Positions 8,164 to 20,911 are shown, counted from the first letter of the stretch. The stretch is 64,000 nt of DNA from Balanoglossus misakiensis (GCA_040954595.2 CM082593.2:10664001-10728000), one strand, 5' to 3'. Notes: generated from the letters alone by a model not told the origin. Program-made: numbers and translations.

Positions 8164-8815
8164 GGCGTCCTATTGGCGTGGAAATTTTATAACTTGAAAT
8201 CGTTTGACTGGGTGATAGGTATTAATATCTTATGATGTTATAAAACACTTGGCTCGCCGAAGGTAAGGACCGATTATAGCGTCAGTCGTGTCATAAAATC
8301 TATATGAACGTCATGGGTCAATAAACTTGATGGTCCAATAAAATTTAATGGTTCGTAAAACTATTGTATCCAATGTCTGCAGAGTATACTGGCTGCAACA
8401 TGTGTATGAGTCAGGATTAACGGCTGTAGCCATCAACCCAAAAGGTGAACGTCCTATTCTCACTAACTTAAATAGGTTTTGCGACCTAGTTGAGTGATAA
8501 AAACCTTATGATAAAGTCGACACAATTTCAAGATGACGATGTGCAAATGAGAGTTCATAAGCTAAAGTAAAGTTCAATGAATTCTATACAAAGTTCAAAA
8601 AAGATTTTTTACTAAAGGAAGACATGAACAAACTGATATCGTCTCTTCATATTCGTACATGTCCAACTGTTGTGATTTGACCCCCCCCCCCATGGTACAT
8701 GAACCTATTACTTAGTACACACTTAAACAATTGGCATTTGAAGTGCCTTGCTTGACAGTGTTTAATGCGGTGGTCAGCCGCGTTTATCTCTCGCCACTTC
8801 ATGCATCATGTCGCC
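8164..8815. other. anonymous non-coding sequence
   Basis: No open frame of note, RNA gene or repeat was recognised. A run of about 13 C lies near 8680-8692. Confidence 0.5.
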
Positions 8816-8819
8816 TTAA

Positions 8820-9139
8820 AGGGACAAACTCTCTCTCTCGTCGCCCTTTTCTATTAATTATGTTTGATACAAGACACCGTTTATATTAATGGGCATGTGT
8901 ATATGTAGTGAATGAACGTTCAACCACACACAACTTCCATCCTGCTTGTATGATATGAGAGTAAAAACTCGCCCAAAATGAATTAATGGTAGAGACCGAT
9001 TTTTCAGTTTTGCGAGTTTTCGCTCTCGTGTCTACATGCGGGATAGAAGGTGTGTGCGGTTGAACGTTGCATCACTATATATCCACATTTACATTAATAT
9101 AAACGGTGTTTTGTATCAAACATGGAAAAGGGCAGCGAG
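8820..9139. mobile_element. foldback MITE, copy 1
   Basis: The element is a long imperfect inverted repeat. The left end is TTAA-AGGGAC followed by a CT-rich stretch and ATGTTTGATACAAGACACCG. The right arm carries the reverse complement (CGGTGTTTTGTATCAAACAT, then a segment matching CTGCCCTTTTCC), and both arms share GTTCAACC...ACACAC. The outer part of the right arm appears lost, so the TTAA at 9140-9143 may be coincidental. The open frame at 9075-9314 overlaps this arm and is not a gene. Confidence 0.75.
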
Positions 9140-9354
9140 TTAAGGATGTACGATCAGTAAAAATGAAAGCATTGTCATTTCTTTTAATCGTGAATTTTCG
9201 TTTCTGATTTGTATGTATAATGAAAATCCATTTTGGGTCACTGCACTTGTTTTCGACTTTAAACAAGGCCGTGAATTTAGTCGACAATTGAAGAAAACTG
9301 CTAACGGTCAGCATTTTCTACCAATGGTTTGTCTATGGATACAATATTGAACAA

Positions 9355-9486
9355 AGTTTATCTCAAAATAGAGCGTGATGAATTTATTTTGATTTGTCGG
9401 AGCTATGTGTAAAATTTCATGAAAATGACAATAGTAGAAGTGAGTTTTCTAACTATTCTCCATGTACTCCTATGGGAAGAGACACA
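9355..9486 (+). repeat. diverged dispersed repeat, copy 2
   Basis: Partner of 217-373 (see that entry), with the same order of conserved blocks from GTTTATCTCAAAA to CCTATGGGAAGA. Confidence 0.6.
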
Positions 9487-9773
9487 GGCGCACAGTTTAC
9501 CAGTTGACGACCTCTAAAGAGGAAACGGGGGGGGGGGGGATGATGAAAGGTTTAAGACTTACAGATCACAACTTAAAGAGCCATTCAGAAAGAGGCTTAG
9601 AGTGGAGTATCAAATCGGACGATACCACTGACTGGTGGAGGAAGACAAAATAAGCAAACTGAGTAGATGAGTGCTCAGATTTCTTCAGAGGACCAAACGT
9701 TTCAAAGAATTATACGTGACAATCCATGCCTGGTCCGTCAGTAGATATAAACAGAACATTGTGGCTGTATTCA
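9487..9773. other. anonymous sequence with poly-G run
   Basis: A run of about 12 G lies near 9528-9539. The 63-codon frame spanning it has no recognisable features. Confidence 0.45.
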
Positions 9774-9777
9774 TTAA

Positions 9778-10068
9778 AGGGACCAAGTCTCTCTCTCGCT
9801 GCCCTTTTTCCATTAATTATGTTTGATACAAGACTGCGTTTATATTATTCTACATGTGGATATAGTGAATCAACGTTCAACCATACACACCTTCCACCCC
9901 GCTTGTATAGACACGAGAGTTTTAAAAAGTAGCCAAAATGAATAAACGGTCTCTACCATTTATTCATTTTGGGCGAGTTTTTACTCTCGTATCATACAAG
10001 CCGGATGGAAGTTGTGTGTGGTTGAACGTTCATTCACTAACATAAACGGTGTCTTGTATCATGTCCCT
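9778..10068. mobile_element. foldback MITE, copy 2 (TTAA-flanked)
   Basis: TTAA flanks both sides (9774-9777 and 10069-10072), and both ends read AGGGAC inward. The arms are largely inverted copies of one another: AAACTCTCGTGTC-like on one side, and CGAGTTTTTACTCTCGTATC on the other, with GTTCAACC...ACACAC in each. It is the same family as 8820-9139, about 640 bp away. An internal part of the right arm (the CT-rich segment to ATGTTT) is missing. There is no coding capacity. Confidence 0.82.
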
Positions 10069-10135
10069 TTAACACTTTTGAAGCATTTTACTAATGCTAA
10101 CATGACTAGACCAATTGAATGATGTTACATTGCAG

Positions 10136-10217
10136 GTTATCAACTCAGAGGGGCGTCTTGTTATAAAGCGGTACCTGACAAACAATCAGCTGGCAACGCT
10201 GAAAATACCTGTCAGTC
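10136..10217 (+). other. candidate isolated exon (82 bp)
   Basis: An acceptor-like TTACATTGCAG ends at 10135 and a strong donor GTAAGTATG starts at 10218. The segment between them is open, reading VINSEGRLVIKRYLTNNQLA and on to TLKIPVS. Composition looks more protein-like than the neighbouring sequence. I recognise no family and find no partner exon nearby, so it could equally be chance or a relic. Confidence 0.3.
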
Positions 10218-10857
10218 GTAAGTATGAAAGTATACATCATTTGAGTAGAATTTTACGGGAGTTCCTAACAAGGCTTGGACATGTCACGCACAAATACAAA
10301 GGGCGCGTATAAAGACAGACAAAACCTCGCTCAGTGTGAGGTGTTCAGCGATTGCATCTGATAAGTCGAAAATGCTTGATCACGTGTCATGTTCAGTTGG
10401 GAAATTGGATATGTCTCAGGCCAAAAAAACTAATATGTGCTATTCCGATTACATGGTTTTCAAAAATATTGTAGGTAGAAAGGGACATTTTTTTATTTTT
10501 CAATTTTTTTTATATCTTTGGCCGTCGTAGTGTAGAAGAATGACATCATAGATCTTGCGTGATTCTCGCAATTTTCATGAATTGTTTTATATTTGACATC
10601 GTTATTTTTACTTCCGGTTTGCGAAGATCTAAACTGTTTTGGGTCGGCGGGCTAAAATTAGGGTAGTTCGGGTAATCGTTATGACATTGGGAGCTACGGC
10701 TGCAAAACCATGTGTCTCGTGCGAAAAGGGCCCTTAACCTTTTGCAATATTTAACAGCAAACAACAGACAGTTTTGAGAATAAAAGGTTTCCGTCGTGTC
10801 TGACTTTCATATCGCATTAATAGCATATCCCTAATTTTAAAGAAATTAGGAGAGACA
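10218..10857. other. anonymous non-coding sequence
   Basis: Short open frames only, none with recognisable features. Confidence 0.45.
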
Positions 10858-11075
10858 GAGTGAAACAGGCAGAGTGGCAGACAGACACAAGCAGACAGAC
10901 AGAGCAACATTCATCAGTAGAGACACTCACCGGTCGCTCGCTCGCTCGCTCACTCTCTCTCTCAGAGAGAGGGGGCAGACAGTCAGACAGACAGACGTTG
11001 ACAGACAGTCAGTAAGTCAGTCAGCCAGTTAATCAGTCAGTCAGACGTCAAAGACACAGTGACACAAACACAGCG
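10858..11075 (+). repeat. compound microsatellite (GACA, GCTC, CT, GTCA types)
   Basis: The stretch holds interrupted CAGA/GACA units, then GCTC repeats (about 10934-10950), a CT/GA palindromic run (about 10952-10971), and CAGT/GTCA-type units to about 11045. It is imperfect simple-sequence DNA, with no coding or RNA feature. Confidence 0.85.
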
Positions 11076-12572
11076 AGGGAGACAAAAGGACCTTTCATGC
11101 TTAAACCCCTGTTCTTCTGTTATAAACTTTGAAAACCGTTCGTTTTCAGACTGCAGATTGCTCGAATAACGCGGCACACTGCCGAAACAATAAAACAAAT
11201 ACTAGTGGGAGCTCATAAAATAAAATCGCTCAACCATTCCGTCGTCCTGAGTGACCTCAGCCACATTAATTCCGACGTCTTTTTAGGGTCATGAAAAAAG
11301 TCACAAATAAGGTATTTCCCCTAGGTCCACCTGAAGCAAAAAGTTTTCGTTTCGACTCCATCATTCCGAATAGTAAGAAAGCAACAAAATTGAAAAGACA
11401 GATGTAAAATGCAATCTCTCTCACGTGGTAACGTTTGTAACTATGGCAATCACGGTACGTGTTCAGTACACAGACAGGGAGAAAAGTTTCCCCATGCAAT
11501 ACATGTGTTCAGTAAGGTTTGACCTTGGTTTTACTTTGTACCATGATCGCCGCTTTCTAAGCATGGATGAACGACGGCGGTCAGACCCAATCGAACCCTT
11601 TCATGTCAGATGACCACGGTATCTCCAGTGTGAGATGACATTTGACAAACCATTTGATTTCAACAAAATCTTCGCGTCGTCAACGCGTCGCATACCAGTC
11701 GCATATCGGTATTTACCCAATCATAAAAGTTGGAAATTCGGGAGACTCGATCTGCAACCAAGTTGAGAGTAAATTTTGACGTTTGACTATTGGCAAGTAA
11801 ACAGGTTACACAATGACTTGTCGGTTTTTCCTCCGTCATGGTCGTTCTTGACCCAAGTGTCCTTCCTTGACATTTAGACACACCTTGCGGTATGACCTTG
11901 GTGGTCATGTGCAATTAGTTTTCTTGTATAAGACGCTTTTCATGCCGGGGTAGACGACTTGTGCGTGGATCATCAACATTTCAGTGATATTTCAACGCAA
12001 AGTTTTAGCAATATTGAGAAAACAGGTAGTGAGGTGTCAAATGCATATCAATGTACGAAAATTAGGTCAAGCCACCCGACAGCAACCGCTTTCACACAGT
12101 GTCGGACGTTGCACGGAATGTGAAACGTTACACTGCTTCGGCCGTTCACATGCACCTGGGCGTGGTTTTGATTGATGGTCAAACGCCCCCACTTACTTTG
12201 GGCGTTTTCAATGGTAAATGTGTCGTATTGATCGAAACCTTGCCGTAAACACATTTTTTTTGCTGAATCAACATTCAGAGTTCAGCCGTCTAGTTAACGA
12301 AGTATTGAAATAAGCCACTTGTTCATCATTTTTTGTCTGTCAAACGTGTTTATTCGGACAGGGACCGGCCGCCAATGAGTGGTTTAGGGAGCCCACACGT
12401 ACACTCTGGTACCTGGACAATTAACAAAGACATGACGTGTGTACCGTCCGGTTCGAAAAGATTGGTTTAAGGTAGTCCTGGTAACAGTCATCCTAACGAG
12501 GCCAGGGGAGGTCTCCAAGGGCGAAATAAACAAAGCTACCGATGACGAGTCGAATTCGAATCGGACGATGCT
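11076..12572. other. anonymous non-coding sequence next to the satellite
   Basis: About 1.5 kb of mixed-composition, apparently single-copy sequence. Open frames of 62-84 codons occur on both strands and overlap one another; none shows a domain, signal peptide or convincing splice context. It ends abruptly at the first satellite monomer, with no target duplication or element end visible. Confidence 0.5.
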
Positions 12573-12630
12573 TGTTTTCGACTTTGCAAAATCTCAAAAT
12601 TTCGTCGATTTTTGAAAAAAAATCATGGGT

Positions 12631-15600
12631 GAAAATGCATCAAAAAATGAGAAATTTTCGACTTTGCAAAATCTCAAAATTTCGTCAATTTTGAAAAAAA
12701 TCATGGGTGAAAATCATCAAAAAATGACAAATTTTCGACTTTGCAAAATCTCAAAATTTCGTCGATTTTTGAAAAAAATCATGGGTGAAAATCATCAAAA
12801 AAATGACAAATTTTCGACTTTGCAAAATCTCAAAATTTTGTTGATTTTTGAAAAAAATCATAGGTGAAAATCATCAAAAAATGACAAATTTTCGACTTTG
12901 CAAAATCTCAAAATTTCGTCGATTTTTGAAGAAAATCATGGGTGAAAATCATCAAAAAATGACAAATTTTCGACTTTGCAAAATCTCAAAATTTCGTAGA
13001 TTTTTGAAAAAAAACATGGGTAAAAATCATCAAAAAATGACAAATTTTCGACTTTGCAAAATCTCAAAATTTCGTCCATTTTTAAAAAAAAAACATGGGG
13101 GAAAATCATCAAAAAATGACAAATTTTCGACTTTGCAAAATCTCAAAATTTCGTCAATTTTGAATAAAAATCATGGGTGAAAATCATCAAAAAATGACAA
13201 ATTTTCGACTTTGCAAAATCTCAAAATTTCGTCAATTTTGAAAAAAATCATGGGTGAAAATCATCAAAAAATGACAAATTTTCGACTTTGCAAAATCTCA
13301 AAATTTTTTCGATTGTTGAAAAAAATCATCGGTGAAAATCATCAAAAAATGACAAATTTTCGACTTTGCAAAATTTCAAAATTTCGTCGATTTTTGAAAA
13401 AAATCATGGGTGAAAATCATCAAAAAAATGCCAAATTTTCGACGTTGCAAAATCTCAAAATTTTGTTGATTTTTGAAAAAAATCATAGGTGAAAATCATC
13501 AAAAAATGACAAATTTTCGACTTTGCAAAATCTCAAAATTTCGTCGATTTTTGAAGAAAATCATGGGTGAAAATCATCAAAAAATGACAAATTTTCGACT
13601 TTGCAAAATCTCAAAATTTTTTCGATTTTTGAAAAATATCATTGGTGAAAATCATCAAAAAATGACAAATTTTGAAAAAAAACGGGTGAAAATCATCAAA
13701 AAATGACACATTTTCGACTTCGCAAAATCTCAAAAGTTTTTCGATTGTTGAAAAAAATCATGGGTGAAAATCATCAAAAAAATGACAAATTTTCGACGTT
13801 GCAAAATCTCAAAATTTTGTTGATTTTTGACAAAAATCATAGGTGAAAATCATCAAAAAATGACAAATTTTCGACTTTGCAAAATCTCAAAATTTCGTCG
13901 ATTTTTGAAGAAAATCATGGGTGAAAATCATCAAAAAATGAAAATTTTTCGTCTTTGCAAAATCTCAAAATTTCGTCCATTTTTGAAAAAAAAATCATGG
14001 GTAAAAATCATCAAAAATGACAAATTTTCGTCTTTGCAAAATCTCAAAATTTCGCCGATTTTTGAAGAAAATCATGGGTGAAAATCATCAAAAAATGACA
14101 AATTTTCGACTTTGCAAAATCTCAAAATTTTTTCGATTTTTGAAAAAAGACATGGGTGAAAATCATCAAAAAATGACAAATTTTCGACTTTGCAAAATCT
14201 CAAAATTTCGTTGATTTTTGAAAAAAAACAAGGGTAAAAATCATCAAAAAATGACAAATTTTCGACTTTGCAAAATCTCAAAATTTCGTCCATTTTTAAA
14301 AAAAAAACATGGGGGAAAATCATCAAAAAAATGACAAATTTTCGACTTTGCAAAATCTCAAAATTTCGTCGATTTTTGAAAAAAAATCATGGGTGAAAAT
14401 GCATCAAAAAATGAGAAATTTTCGACTTTGCAAAATCTCAAAATTTCGTCAATTTTGAAAAAAATCATGGGTGAAAATCATCAAAAAAATGACAAATTTT
14501 CGACGTTGCAAAATCTCAAAATTTTGTTGATTTTTGAAAAAAATCATAGGTGAAAATCATCAAAAAATGACAAATTTTCGACTTTGCAAAATCTCAAAAT
14601 TTCGTCGATTTTTGAAGAAAATCATGGGTGAAAATCATCAAAAAATGACAAATTTTCGACTTTGCAAAATCTCAAAATTTTTTCGATTTTTGAAAAATAT
14701 CATTGGTGAAAATCATCAAAAAATGACAAATTTTGAAAAAAAAACGGGTGAAAATCATCAAAAAATGACACATTTTCGACTTCGCAAAATCTCAAAATTT
14801 TTTCGATTGTTGAAAAAAATCATCGGTGAAAATCATCAAAAAATGACAAATTTTCGACTTTGCAAAATCTCAAAATTTCGTCGATTTTTGAAAAAAATCA
14901 TGGGTGAAAATCATCAAAAAAATGACAAATTTTCGACGTTGCAAAATCTCAAAATTTTGTTGATTTTTGACAAAAATCATAGGTGAAAATCATCAAAAAA
15001 TGACAAATTTTCGACTTTGCAAAATCTCAAAATTTCGTCGATTTTTGAAGAAAATCATGGGTGAAAATCATCAAAAAATGACAAATTTTCGACTTTGCAA
15101 AATCTCAAAATTTTTTCGATTTTTGAAAAATATCATCGGTGAAAATCATCAAAAAATGACAAATTTTCGACTTTGCAAAATCTCAAAATTTCGTCGATTT
15201 TTGAAAAAAATCATGGGTGAAAATCATCAAAAAAATGACAAATTTTCGACGTTGCAAAATCTCAAAATTTTGTTGATTTTTGAAAAAAATCATAGGTGAA
15301 AATCATCAAAAAATGACAAATTTTCGACTTTGCAAAATCTCAAAATTTTGTCGATTTTTGAAGAAAATCATGGGTGAAAATCATCAAAAAACGACAAATT
15401 TTCGACTTTGCAAAATCTCAAAATTTTTTCGATTTTTGAAAAATATCATTGGTGAAAATCATCAAAAAATGACAAATTTTGAAAAAAAAACGGGTGAAAA
15501 TCATCAAAAAATGACACATTTTCGACTTTGCAAAATCTCAAAATTTTTTCGATTGTTGAAAAAAATCATCGGTGAAAATCATCAAAAAATGACAAATTTT

Positions 15601-18600
15601 CGACTTTGCAAAATCTCAAAATTTCGTCGATTTTTGAAAAAAATCATGGGTGAAAATCAACAAAAAAATGACAAATTTTCGACGTTGCAAAATCTCAAAT
15701 TTTGTTGATTTTTGACAAAAATCATAGGTGAAAATCATCAAAAAATGACAAATTTTCGACTTTGCAAAATCTCAAAATTTCGTCGATTTTTGAAGAAAAT
15801 CATGGGTGAAAATCATCAAAAAATGACAAATTTTCGACTTTGCAAAATCTCAAAATTTTTTCGATTTTTGAAAAATATCATGGGTGAAAATCATCAAAAA
15901 ATGACAAATTTTGAAAAAAAACCGGGTGAAAATGATCAAAAAATGACACATTTACGACTTTGCAAAATCTCAAAATTTCGTCCATTTTTGAAAAAAAAAT
16001 CATGGGTAAAAATCATCAAAAATGACAAATTTTCGTCTTTGCAAAATCTCAAAATTTCGTCGATTTTTGAAGAAAATCATGGGTGAAAATCATCAAAAAA
16101 TGACAAATTTTCGACTTTGCAAAATCTCAAAATTTTTTCGATTTTTGAAAAAAGACATGGGTGAAAATCATCAAAAAATGACAAATTTTCGACTTTGCAA
16201 AATCTCAAAATTTCGTAGATTTTTGAAAAAAAACATGGGTAAAAATCATCACAAAATGACAAATTTTCCTCTTTGCAAAATCTCAAAATTTCGTCGATTT
16301 TAAAAAAAAAAGACATGGGTGAAAATCATCAAAAAATGACAAATTTACGACTGCAAAATCTCAAAATTTCGTCGATTTGTGAAAAAAAATCATGGGTGAA
16401 AATCATCAAAAAATGACAAATTTTTGACTGCAAAATCTCAAAATTTCGTCAATTTTTGAAAAAAATCATGGTTGAAAATCATCATGACAATGACAAATTT
16501 TCGACTTTGCAAAATCTCAAAATTTCGTCGATTTTGAAAAAAATCATGGGTTCGTCTATTTTTGAAAAAAAAACATTCGGTGAAAATCATCAAAAAATGA
16601 CAAATTTTCGACTTTGCAAAATCTCAAAATTTCGTCAATTTTGAATAAAAATCATGGGTGAAAATCATCAAAAAATGACAAATTTTCGACTTTGCAAAAT
16701 CTCACAATTTCGTCGATTTTTGAAAAAAAATCATGGGTGAAAATGCATCAAAAAATGAGAAATTTTCGACTTTGCAAAATGTCAAAATTTCGTCAATTTT
16801 GAAAAAAATCATGGGTGAAAATCATCAAAAAAATGACAAATTTTCGACTTTGCAAAATCTCAAAATTTTGTTGATTTTTGAAAAAAATCATAGGTGAAAA
16901 TCATCAAAAAATGACAAATTTTCGACTTTGCAAAATCTCAAAATTTCGTCGATTTTTGAAGAAAATCATGGGTGAAAATCATCAAAAAATGACAAATTTT
17001 CGACTTTGCAAAATCTCAAAATTTTTTCGATTTTTGAAAAATATCATTGGTGAAAATCATCAAAAAATGACAACTTTTGAAAAAAAAACGGGTGAAAATC
17101 ATCAAAAAATGACACATTTTCGACTTCGCAAAATCTCAAAATTTTTTCGATTGTTGAAAAAAATCATCGGTGAAAATCATCAAAAAATGACAAATATTCG
17201 ACGTTGCAAAATCTCAAAATTTTGTTGATTTTTGACAAAAATCATAGGTGAAAATCATCAAAAAATGACAAATTTTCGACTTTGCAAAATCTCAAAATTT
17301 CGTCAATTTTGAAAAAAATCATGGGTGAAAATAATCAAAAAATGACACATTTACGACTTTGCAAAATCTCAAAATTTTTTCGATTTTTGAAAAATATCAT
17401 TGGTGAAAATCATCAAAAAATGACAAATTTTGAAAAAAAAACGGGTGAAAATGATCAAAAAATGACACATTTACGACTTTGCAAAATCTCAAATTTTCGT
17501 CGATTTTTGAAAAAAAATCATGGGTGAAAATCATCAAAAAATGAAAATTTTTCGTCTTTGCAAAATCTCAAAATTTCGTCCATTTTTGAAAAAAAAATCA
17601 TGGGTAAAAATCATCAAAAATGACAAATTTTCGTCTTTGCAAAATTCAAAATTTCGTCGATTTTGAAGAAAATCATGGGTGAAAATCATCAAAAAATGAC
17701 AAATTTTCGACTTTGCAAAATCTCAAAATTTTTTCGATTTTGAAAAATATCATCGGTGAAAATCATCAAAAAATGACAAATTTTCGACTTTGCAAAATCT
17801 CAAAATTTCGTCGATTTTTGAAAAAAATCATGGGTGAAAATCATCAAAAAAATGACAAATTTTCGACGTTGCAAAATCTTCAAAATTTTGTTGATTTTTG
17901 AAAAAAATCATAGGTGAAAATCATCAAAAAATGACAAATTTTCGACTTTGCAAAATCTCAAAATTTCGTCGATTTTTGAAAAAATCATGGGTGAAAATCA
18001 TCAAAAAACGACAAATTTTCGACTTTGCAAAATCTCAAATTTTTTCGATTTTTGAAAAATATCATTGGTGAAAATCATCAAAAAATGACAAATTTTGAAA
18101 AAAAAAACGGGTGAAAATCATCAAAAAATGACACATTTTCGACTTTGCAAAATCTCAAATTTTTTCGATTGTTGAAAAAAATCATCGGTGAAAATCATCA
18201 AAAAATGACAAATTTTCGACTTTGCAAAATCTCACAATTTCGTCGATTTTTGAAAAAAAATCATGGGTGAAAATGCATCAAAAAATGAGAAATTTTCGAC
18301 TTTGCAAAATCTCAAAATTTCGTCAATTTTGAAAAAAATCATGGGTGAAAATCATCAAAAAAATGAACAAATTTTCGACGTTGCAAAATCTCAAAATTTT
18401 GTTGATTTTTGAAAAAAATCATAGGTGAAATCATCAAAAAATGACAAATTTTCGACTTTGCAAAATCTCAAAATTTCGTCGATTTTTGAAGAAAATCATG
18501 GTGAAAATCCATCAAAAAATGACAAATTTTCGACTTTGCAAAATCTCAAAATTTTTTCGATTTTTGAAAAATATCATTGGTGAAAATCATCAAAAAATGA

Positions 18601-20900
18601 CAAATTTTGAAAAAAAAAACGGGTGAAAATCATCAAAAAATGACAAATTTTCATCTTTGCAAATCTCAAAATTTCGTCCATTTCTGAAACAAAATTATGG
18701 GTAAAAATCATCAAAAATGACAATTTTCATCTTTGCAAAATCTCAAAATTCGTCGAGTTTTGAAAAAAATCATGGGGGAAAATCATGAAAAAATGACAAA
18801 TTTTCCTCTTTGCAAAATCTCAAAATTTCGTCGATTTTTAAAAAAAGACTGGGTGAAAATCATCAAAAAATAACAAATTTTCGACTTTGCAAAATCTCAA
18901 AATTTCGTCCATTTTTGAAAAAAAATCATGGGTAAAAATCATCAAAAAATGACAAATTTTGAAAAAAAAACGGGTGAAAATCATCAAAAAATGACACATT
19001 TTCGACTTTGCAAAATCTCAAAATTTCGTCGATTTTTGAAAAAAAATCATGGGTGAAAATCATCAAAAAATGACAAATTTTCGTCTTTGCAAAATCTCAA
19101 ATTTTGTCCATTTCTGAAAAAAAATTATAGGTAAAAATCTTCAAAAATGACAAATTTTTCATCTTTGCAAAATCTCAAATTTTCGTCAATTTTTGAAAAA
19201 AATCATGGTTGAAAATCATCAAAAAATGACAAAATTTTCGACTTTGCAAAATCTCAAAATTTCGTCGATTTTTGAAAAAAATCATGGGGAAAATCATGAA
19301 AAATGACAAATTTTCCCTCTTTGCAAAATCTCAAAATTTCGTCGATTTTTGAAAAAAAATCATGGGTGAAAATCATCAAAAAATGACAAATTTTCGTCTT
19401 TGCAAAATCTCAAATTTTCGTCGATTTTTGAAAAAAAATCATGGTTGAAAATCATCAAAAAATGACAAAATTTTCGACTTTGTAAAATCACAAAATTTCG
19501 TCGATTTTGAAAAAAATCATAGGTTCGTCGATTTTTTAAAAAAAAAACATGGGTGAAAATCATCAAAAAATGACAAATTTTGAAAAAAAACGGGTGAAAA
19601 TCATCAAAAAATGACACATTTTCGACTTTGCAAAATCTCAAAATTTCGTCGATTTTTGAAAAAAAAACGGGTGAAAATCATCAAAAAATGACAAATTTTG
19701 AAAAAAAAAAACGGGTGAAAATCATCAAAAATGACACATTTTCGACTTTGTAAAATCACAAAATTTCGTCGATTTTGAAAAAAAATCATAGGTTCGTCGA
19801 TTTTTAAAAAAAAACATGGGTGAAAATCATCAAAAAATGACAAATTTTGAAAAAAAAACGGGTGAAAATCATCAAAAAATGACACATTTACGACTTTGCA
19901 AAATCTTAAAATTTCGTCGATTTTTGAAAAAAAATCATGGGTGAAAATCATCAAAAAATGACAAATTTTCGTCTTTGCAAAATCTCAAAATTTCGTCCAT
20001 TTTTGAAAAAAAAATCATGGGTGAAAATCATCAAAAAATGACAAATTTTCGTCTTTGCAAAATCTCAAAATTTCGTCCATTTTTGAAAAAAAAATCATGG
20101 GTAAAAATCATCAAAAATGACAAATTTTCGTCTTTGCAAAATCTCAAATTTTCGTCGATTTTTGAAAAAAAAATCATGGTTGAAAATCATCAAAAAATGA
20201 CAAAATTTTCGACTTTGTAAAATCACAAAATTTCGTCGATTTTGAAAAAAATCATAGGTTCGTCGATTTTTTAAAAAAAAACATGGGTGAAAATCATCAA
20301 AAAATGACAAATTTAAAAAAAAAAAACGGGTGAAAATCATCAAAAAATGACACATTTACGACTTTGCAAAATCTCAAAATTTCGTCGATTTTTGAAAAAA
20401 AATCATGGGTGAAAATCATCAAAAAATGACAAATTTTCGTCTTTGCAAAATCTCAAAATTTCGTCCATTTTTGAAAAAAAATCATGGGTAAAAATCATCA
20501 AAAATGACAAATTTTCGTCTTTGCAAATCTCAAACTTTCGTCCATTTTTAAAAAACAATCATGGGGGAAAATCATCAAAAAATGACAAATTTTCGATTTT
20601 GCAAAATCTCAAAATTTCGTCGATTTTTGAAAAAAAATGTGTGAAAATCATCAAAAAATGACACATTTTCGTCGACTTTGCAAAATCTCAAAATTTCGTC
20701 GATTTTTGAAAAAAATCATGGGGGAAAATCATGAAAAATGACAAATTTTCGACTTTGCAAAATCTCAAAATTTCGTCAATTTTGAATAAAAATCATGGGT
20801 GAAAATCATCAAAAAATGACAAATTTTCGACTTTGCAAAATCTCACAATTTCGTCGATTTTTGAAAAAAAATCATGGGTGAAAATGCACCAAAAAATGAG
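12631..20900 (+). repeat. left satellite domain with recurring marker monomer
   Basis: A diagnostic monomer with GAAAATGCATCAAAAAATGAG (or GCACC in place of GCATC) recurs near 12634, 14401, 16741, 18271 and 20881. Each time it is followed by a unit with CGTCAATTTTG. Other variants clustered in the left part are TTTTTTCGATTGTTG followed by ATCATCGG, and TTTGTTGATTTTT followed by ATCATAGG. The spacing of about 1.5-2.6 kb points to an irregular higher-order repeat. Confidence 0.7.
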
Positions 20901-20911
20901 AAATTTTCGAC

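Noticed and set aside
11266-12254. Several 60-84-codon frames next to the array
   Set aside because: They overlap one another on both strands, with no family resemblance or splice support.
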